Positions 22,523 to 27,714 of a stretch of DNA of 27,714 nt are shown here, piece by piece. The notes below the pieces were generated by a model. It was not told the DNA's origin, did no database searches, and worked only from the letters and a program-made list of their open reading frames with translations. The DNA lies in the NCBI GenBank assembly GCA_937874345.1, contig CALNBT010000054.1:1-27714 (forward strand), in the 5' to 3' direction. A program made the translations under genes and the position numbers. Each line of letters starts with the position of its first letter. Position 1 is the stretch's first letter. The DNA comes from an uncultured Prevotella sp. (GTDB lineage: Bacteria; Bacteroidota; Bacteroidia; Bacteroidales; Bacteroidaceae).

Positions 22523-25119
22523 AATCAAGGTTCGTTCTGTTTTTACTCTTTTCTCTTCCTTGCATTTCTTTGTCTGCCCAACTGAACAGCGCCGATACAC
22601 GTGCATGGGGAGATATCGAATACAAAGGCAAACCTTGGGTAGAAAACATCTCACGGCCCAACCACATCAAAAAAGGACTAAAAAACAAACACATTGTTGT
22701 TTGGGCCAGCCATGGCAGTTACTACAGTCAGGATAAATCAAGATGGCAATGGCAGCGTCCTAATCTCTTTGGAACAACAGAAGATCTCTTTACCCAGACA
22801 ATCGTCGTACCCTATCTCATTCCGATGCTTGAAAATGCGGGTGCAAATGTATTTACACCCCGTGAACGCGACTGGCAACGGCATGAGTTTATTGTTGACA
22901 ATGATGATGCTGACAAGGGTGTTTCCTATCTTGAAGTGAACGTAACGAATGAATGGCAACAAGCCAACACCAAAGGATTTGCTCAGAAAGCAACCTCCTA
23001 CTCAGATGGAGAAAACCCTTTTGAGCAAGGAACTGCAAGAGTTATTGAATCTACCAAACACAAAAATACCAGTTTGGTATCCTATCAGCCCAACTTCACG
23101 GATGCCGGTCGATATGCTGTTTATGTAAGCTATCAGACACTCCCAGAAAGTGTAGATGATGCCCAATACATCGTCTACCACAAAGGACAAACAACCATTT
23201 TCAGGGTGAACCAGCAGATGGGTGGAGGCACTTGGGTATATCTTGGCACATTTGATTTTGATGCCGGCTGCAATCAATATAACCGAGTTGTGGTAACCAA
23301 CAATTCAAGAAAGAATAAACGTTGGGTGACCACTGATGCCGTTCGCTTTGGCGGAGGCATGGGCAATATCCGGCGAGGCGTACAAACGAGCGGGTTACCC
23401 AGAGCTACTGAAGGCGCACGCTACTATGCCCAATGGGCTGGAGCACCATACAGTGTCTATAGCAAGAACGGAGGGCAGGACGATTATGCCGACGACATCA
23501 ACGTTCGGTCGGCTATGTCCAACTGGCTGGCGGGAGGAAGTGTTTTTGTTCCCACCCGCGATGGATTGGGAGTTCCTTTAGAATTGTCATTGGCCATTCA
23601 TAGCGATGCCGGCTATTCTGCTGACGGCAAATCTCTCATCGGTTCGTTGGCCATCTGTACTACAGGATTCAATGATGGACGACTGGACTGCGGCATCTCG
23701 CGCATGACTTCAAAAGATTTTGCCAACGACCTTCTGAACAATGTGGTCAACGATCTTTCTACAGATAAGATAACTTGGCCAAAAAGATTTCTTTGGGACA
23801 GAAACTATTCAGAAACCAGACAGCCAGAAACGCCATCGGCCATCTTGGAAACATTGTCACATCAGAACTTTCCAGACATGGTGTTGGGGCAGGATCCCAA
23901 CTTCAAGTTTCAGCTGGCACGTTCGATTTACAAGACAATTCTTAGATATGTCAACAACCAACATGGTGATGCTTATACCATTCAGCCATTGGCTCCCCAG
24001 AACTTCAGCATCGAATTTGTTTCACCTCACAAGGTAAAACTGTCATGGAGCGCACAGACAGATCCCAAAGAGCCAACAGCCATGCCAACCTCATATAACA
24101 TCTATACCGCGGCAGGAACAAGTGGATTTGACAATGGCAAGAAAGTCAAGGGAACTTCTTACATCGTTGAACTTGCCCCCGACGTTCAGTATAATTTCAA
24201 AATAACGGCATGCAACAACGGTGGCGAAAGCTTTCCAACAGAGACTTTGTCGGCTTACCTTTCTCCTTTAGCCCAAAAGACGATTCTGGTCGTCAACAAT
24301 TTCAACCGACTGTCGGCCCCGAAAGTCATCAATAACGATCAGGCACAGGGATTTGACTTGAACGAAGACCTTGGGGTTTCTTATGGATTGACAGCCGGTT
24401 GGGCAGGTCAACAGAAGGTTTTTGACAAAGCCAAGATGGGTAACGAATCTGAAAGCGGACTAGGATATGGTGGAAACGAACTGGCAGGGCAATTCATTGC
24501 CGGTAACACCTTCGATTATGTCCAGGAACATACCCAAGCCATCGCCTCGAGCAAAAAATACAATGTGGTAAGCGCTTCTAGCGAAGCCGTAACACTGGGT
24601 TCCGTAAAATTGAAAGATTATCCTTGCGTTGACTTGATATTGGGTTTAGAAAAATATGAACCTTACACGGTAGGATTCTATAAAACCTTTACGTCGTACA
24701 TGCAACAATTACTCACCAATTATACCGATCATGGCGGAACGTTATTCATCAGTGGGTCGTATATCGGTTCAGACATGCAGCAAGATTCAGAGAAAAACTT
24801 CTTGAGCAATGTGTTGAAATTGACCTATACACCTGCCGACACCCTTGCCAAGAGTAATGTCGTACAAGGATTGGGAATGAGCATGACGTTTTATCAAACG
24901 CCGAATGAGAAACATTATGCTGCCACATCCTCCGAAATTCTTTCGCCCTCAACAGGGGGCATGTGCGTTATGACTTATGGAAACGGAGCCAGTGCTGCAG
25001 TAGCTTACAAGGGCAAGACGTACAGAACCTATACAATGGGATTCCCTTTTGAATGCATCATCGATCAAACTACCCAACAACAAGTTATGACCGGCATCCT
25101 GAACTTTCTGTTGGAATAG
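22519..25119 (+). CDS. Secreted amidase-fold protein with inserted golvesin-like domain (often labelled xanthan lyase)
   Basis: 866 aa. Signal peptide MKSRFVLFLLFSLPCISLSAQ. The N-terminal half resembles a zinc-dependent N-acetylmuramoyl-L-alanine amidase (Amidase_3) split in two. His65 (VWASHGSYY), Glu88 (TTEDLFTQTIVVPYLIPML) and His361 (LSLAIHSDAG) align with the zinc ligands, and Glu444 (AILETLSHQNFPD) with the catalytic glutamate. Between Glu88 and His361 lies a beta-rich golvesin C-terminal-like domain (about 128-275, including ARVIESTK, GRYAVYVSYQTLP and WVTTDAVRFGGG). A fibronectin type III domain follows (about 488-575), then a beta/alpha domain (about 580-866, LFISGSYIGSD) resembling a glutamine-amidotransferase-like fold. 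Cell-wall or glycan hydrolysis outside the inner membrane is likely; the substrate is inferred. It is coupled to the PlsC-like gene. Confidence 0.75.
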   Translation: MKSRFVLFLLFSLPCISLSAQLNSADTRAWGDIEYKGKPWVENISRPNHIKKGLKNKHIVVWASHGSYYSQDKSRWQWQRPNLFGTTEDLFTQTIVVPYLIPMLENAGANVFTPRERDWQRHEFIVDNDDADKGVSYLEVNVTNEWQQANTKGFAQKATSYSDGENPFEQGTARVIESTKHKNTSLVSYQPNFTDAGRYAVYVSYQTLPESVDDAQYIVYHKGQTTIFRVNQQMGGGTWVYLGTFDFDAGCNQYNRVVVTNNSRKNKRWVTTDAVRFGGGMGNIRRGVQTSGLPRATEGARYYAQWAGAPYSVYSKNGGQDDYADDINVRSAMSNWLAGGSVFVPTRDGLGVPLELSLAIHSDAGYSADGKSLIGSLAICTTGFNDGRLDCGISRMTSKDFANDLLNNVVNDLSTDKITWPKRFLWDRNYSETRQPETPSAILETLSHQNFPDMVLGQDPNFKFQLARSIYKTILRYVNNQHGDAYTIQPLAPQNFSIEFVSPHKVKLSWSAQTDPKEPTAMPTSYNIYTAAGTSGFDNGKKVKGTSYIVELAPDVQYNFKITACNNGGESFPTETLSAYLSPLAQKTILVVNNFNRLSAPKVINNDQAQGFDLNEDLGVSYGLTAGWAGQQKVFDKAKMGNESESGLGYGGNELAGQFIAGNTFDYVQEHTQAIASSKKYNVVSASSEAVTLGSVKLKDYPCVDLILGLEKYEPYTVGFYKTFTSYMQQLLTNYTDHGGTLFISGSYIGSDMQQDSEKNFLSNVLKLTYTPADTLAKSNVVQGLGMSMTFYQTPNEKHYAATSSEILSPSTGGMCVMTYGNGASAAVAYKGKTYRTYTMGFPFECIIDQTTQQQVMTGILNFLLE

Positions 25120-25197
25120 AAAAGGAACGATCAAACCGTTGAATCCTAGGAACCAAATAGAATTAGCATTTATCCAATAACAATAAATATCAGTCAT

Positions 25198-25527
25198 ATG
25201 AAGAATAAAATTCAAGCAAACGCTAGTGGAACCCGATTTATAGAGGTTTCTGAAGATCATCTTAAAAGCATTCAACAGTATGCGCTTTTCGACCATCTGA
25301 TCGATAGCAATGGGATCATTGATGAAGACGTACTCGAGAAATTAAAGATGAATATCCGTTCACTTCTCGAATCTGAAGAAAAAAACGACCGTGCCCTCCT
25401 CGACCTTTGTCTTGACGTGGTATACAACGCAAACATGAAGGCTTTCGGATTACAACAGCTGGTTCAGCTGTATGTAGACTGGAGCAAGATGCAAGACATC
25501 GGCGAAGTAGAACCTGCTGAGGCATAA
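25198..25527 (+). CDS. 109-residue acidic protein of unknown function
   Basis: 109 aa, cytoplasmic, no signal peptide. A short N-terminal part (MKNKIQANASGTRFIEVSEDHLKSI) is followed by predicted helices (DEDVLEKLKMNIRSLLESEEK, about 41-62; NDRALLDLCLDVVYNANMKAFG, 63-84; LQQLVQLYVDWSKMQ, 85-99) and an acidic end (GEVEPAEA). No family is recognised. It begins 78 nt after the amidase-like gene and ends 44 nt before the YgiQ gene, with no terminator on either side, so it may be co-transcribed with either. No TAnnTTTG element is seen in the 78-bp gap. Its length, clean ATG and flanking gene order support a real gene. Confidence 0.7.
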   Translation: MKNKIQANASGTRFIEVSEDHLKSIQQYALFDHLIDSNGIIDEDVLEKLKMNIRSLLESEEKNDRALLDLCLDVVYNANMKAFGLQQLVQLYVDWSKMQDIGEVEPAEA

Positions 25528-25571
25528 GACTACCACAGGCAAGTTCACAAGAAACATAAACACAATATCCT

Positions 25572-27566
25572 TTGAAGAATTATCAATTAACAGACTTTCT
25601 CCCAACAAATAAAAAAGAGTGTGAACTCAGAGGATGGGACCAACTGGATGTCATCTTGCTATCGGGAGATGCCTATATAGACCATCCATCTTTTGGAGGG
25701 GCTGTCATCGGAAGAGCGCTCGAAGCAGCAGGCTACCGTGTCGCCATAATACCTCAACCCGACTGGCATGGCGATTTTCGTGACTTCAAAAAACTAGGCA
25801 AGCCACGATTGTTCTTCGGTATCGCACCGGGTTGTATGGATTCGATGGTCAACAAATACACTGCTAACCGCAGGCTGAGAAAAGAAGATGCCTATAGTCC
25901 GGATGGCCGACACGACTGTCGTCCCGAATATCCCACCATTGTTTATTCCCAGATCCTCAAAAAGTTGTTTCCAGAAACGCCGGTTGTCCTTGGCGGTATC
26001 GAAGCCTCGTTGCGGCGTCTTACTCATTATGATTATTGGAAAGACGAACTGCGCAAGTGTATCTTGGTTGATTCTGATGCCGATATGATTCTCTATGGCA
26101 TGGGGCCGAAAGCACTGTTAGCGCTCTGCCAACGAATCGATGCGGGAGAGAAGATCAAGGATATCCATGATATTCCTCAAACCGTATACCTGGCCAAAGA
26201 AGACGAAATAGACAAAGGTATTCAAAAAAACGATATCGTATTGCACAGTCATGAAGAGTGTCTGCGCAACAAACGAGCTCAAGCCGAGAACTTCTGCCAT
26301 ATCGAGGAAGAATCGAACAAGGTTCATGCCCAACGCTTGATACAAGCAGTTGACAATCGGTTTGCTGTCGTCAATCCTCCTTTTCCAACATTGACAACCG
26401 AAGAGATGGACAGTCTCTATGACCTGCCTTTTACCCGCTTGCCTCATCCTAAATACAAAGGCAAGCGTATTCCGGCATACGAGATGATCAAGTTCTCGGT
26501 CAACATCCATCAAGGCTGCTTCGGAGGCTGTGCATTCTGCACCATTTCTGCCCATCAAGGCAAGTTTGTGGTTTGCCGTTCGAAGGAGAGTATCTTGAAA
26601 GAAGTCAAACAAGTAGTTGAAATGCCCGATTTCAAGGGCTATCTATCTGATCTTGGTGGTCCGTCGGCCAACATGTACGGCATGAGCGGACGTAACCCAA
26701 AGGTCTGTGAACACTGCAAACGACCGTCGTGCGTTCATCCGCAAATATGCCCCAACCTCAACACCGACCACAGCAAACTGCTTGACATCTACCGATCGGT
26801 AGATGCTTTGCCGGGAATCAAAAAGAGTTTTATCGGCAGCGGTGTGCGCTACGACTTGATACTGAACCACAGTAAAGACGAAAAGGTAAACCAGGCTGCA
26901 CGCGAATACACCAAGGAACTGATTGCCAAACATGTCAGCGGGCGACTGAAGGTAGCGCCCGAACACACCTCTGATGAGGTGCTGTATTTGATGCGCAAAC
27001 CATCTTTCAAGCTATTTGAACAGTTCAAGGTTATCTTCGACCGTATCAACCAAGAAGAGCACCTCAACCAACAACTCATCCCCTACTTCATAAGTAGTCA
27101 TCCGGGATGTCAAGAACAAGACATGGCCGACTTAGCCATCAAGACGAAGAATCTGAATTTCCACCTTGAACAGGTACAGGACTTCACCCCTACGCCCATG
27201 ACCGTGAGCACCGAAGCCTGGTATACGGGATTTCATCCTTATACGCTCGACCCCGTCTTCAGCGCAAAGTCTCCCAGAGAGAAATTGGCACAACGACAGT
27301 TCTTCTTCTGGTACAAGCCCGAAGAACGACGTAACATCGAAAACGAATTGCGAAGATTGGGTAAACCTGAGTTGATTGCTCAATTGTTCTCCAATACTCC
27401 TGCTGCGTCAACAACTTCGCATAAGCCAGCGACAGCCAGACCGGTAGCCACAAAGAACAAAGGAAGGGCATCGTATAATCCGAATTTTACACAGGACAAT
27501 CGCATAACGAAATCCGGAAAACGACAAAATGAAGGACAAACCAGGCGCAACAGACGGGATCGTTGA
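25572..27566 (+). CDS. ygiQ: YgiQ-family radical SAM protein
   Basis: 664 aa. The radical SAM cluster motif CxxxCxxC is present as CFGGCAFC (Cys316, Cys320, Cys323). An N-terminal cobalamin-binding-like Rossmann region precedes it (DVILLSGDAYIDHPSFG, residues 26-42; VVLGGIEASLRR). A second cysteine cluster characteristic of the family follows (Cys379, Cys382, Cys387, Cys393, then PNLNTDH), and then the C-terminal YgiQ domain (PEHTSDEVLYLMRKPS, VQDFTPTPMT). The tail (about 605-664) is basic and low-complexity. The reaction of YgiQ proteins is not established. The start is TTG: an in-frame TAA lies at 25557-25559 and the next in-frame ATG is far inside the conserved domain. A terminator follows. 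Confidence 0.92.
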   Translation: MKNYQLTDFLPTNKKECELRGWDQLDVILLSGDAYIDHPSFGGAVIGRALEAAGYRVAIIPQPDWHGDFRDFKKLGKPRLFFGIAPGCMDSMVNKYTANRRLRKEDAYSPDGRHDCRPEYPTIVYSQILKKLFPETPVVLGGIEASLRRLTHYDYWKDELRKCILVDSDADMILYGMGPKALLALCQRIDAGEKIKDIHDIPQTVYLAKEDEIDKGIQKNDIVLHSHEECLRNKRAQAENFCHIEEESNKVHAQRLIQAVDNRFAVVNPPFPTLTTEEMDSLYDLPFTRLPHPKYKGKRIPAYEMIKFSVNIHQGCFGGCAFCTISAHQGKFVVCRSKESILKEVKQVVEMPDFKGYLSDLGGPSANMYGMSGRNPKVCEHCKRPSCVHPQICPNLNTDHSKLLDIYRSVDALPGIKKSFIGSGVRYDLILNHSKDEKVNQAAREYTKELIAKHVSGRLKVAPEHTSDEVLYLMRKPSFKLFEQFKVIFDRINQEEHLNQQLIPYFISSHPGCQEQDMADLAIKTKNLNFHLEQVQDFTPTPMTVSTEAWYTGFHPYTLDPVFSAKSPREKLAQRQFFFWYKPEERRNIENELRRLGKPELIAQLFSNTPAASTTSHKPATARPVATKNKGRASYNPNFTQDNRITKSGKRQNEGQTRRNRRDR

Positions 27567-27632
27567 TAGCGGGAATCCTTTTTGGCTTCGCCAGTGATTT
27601 GAGGCGAATAAAGGTGACAGACAAACTAATTT

Positions 27633-27672
27633 AAAGTTCTTCCCAAGGTTTTCTCGGGAAGAGTTTCTTTTA
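27633..27672 (+). terminator. Intrinsic terminator after the YgiQ gene
   Basis: AAGTTCTTCCC (27634-27644) pairs with GGGAAGAGTTT (27656-27666) with two wobble pairs and an 11-nt loop, then a T-rich run (CTTTTATTG). It lies about 67 nt past the stop codon. Confidence 0.8.
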
Positions 27673-27714
27673 TTGTTTATCCTCTATTTATCAAATTAAA
27701 GGAATGTATTTCTT

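Noticed and set aside
26118..26612. 164-codon open frame opposite the YgiQ gene
   Set aside because: Antisense to the radical SAM core including the cysteine motif; no independent evidence.

Overview
The window looks like an ordinary stretch of chromosome from a member of the Bacteroidota, most likely a Prevotella-type Bacteroidales. Reasons: many genes have a TAnnTTTG-type -7 promoter element just upstream (for example TATCTTTG at 10620-10627, 17908-17915 and 21623-21630), start sites mostly lack Shine-Dalgarno sequences, Rho carries a large disordered insert, glycogen synthesis uses a GT3-type synthase, and phosphofructokinase is the long pyrophosphate-dependent form. The genus is an inference; no rRNA or tRNA gene is present to fix it. 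I found no phage, insertion sequence, CRISPR array or defence island.

Layout. 1-240: 3' end of an acyl-CoA synthetase-like gene and a strong terminator. 384-1950: a small lipoprotein gene and, divergently, a WalJ/YycJ-type metallo-beta-lactamase-fold protein, with back-to-back promoters between them. 1958-7622 (minus): an apparent operon rho-uvrA-GT2 glycosyltransferase, with 2-nt spacing and then a 4-nt overlap. 7867-9636 (minus): ribosomal protein S1 with its own terminator. 9637-10086: a 450-bp gene-free stretch with an unusual long inverted repeat. 10087-14895: a small secreted protein, divergent from a glycogen operon (GT3-type synthase, then alpha-glucan phosphorylase). 15142-17797 (minus): a W/Y/G-rich repeat protein followed by a FadL/OmpP1-type outer membrane protein. 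17939-18796: prmA. 18902-21478 (minus): PPi-phosphofructokinase and a membrane-anchored GH25 lysozyme. 21675-27566 (plus): a 90-aa unknown protein, a PlsC-like acyltransferase, an 866-aa secreted amidase-fold protein, a 109-aa unknown protein and a YgiQ-family radical SAM protein.

Functional themes are information processing (Rho, UvrA, S1, PrmA), storage glucan and PPi-linked glycolysis, and envelope or cell-wall functions (amidase-like protein, GH25 lysozyme, acyltransferase, OMP, secreted repeat protein). No gene cluster stands out as a clearly new system. The most interesting items are: the amidase-fold protein with a golvesin-like domain inserted between its zinc ligands; three exact-length 22-residue aromatic repeats in a secreted protein paired with an OMP gene; the approximately 235-residue disordered insert in Rho; and the inverted repeat with competing pairings at 9929-9989.
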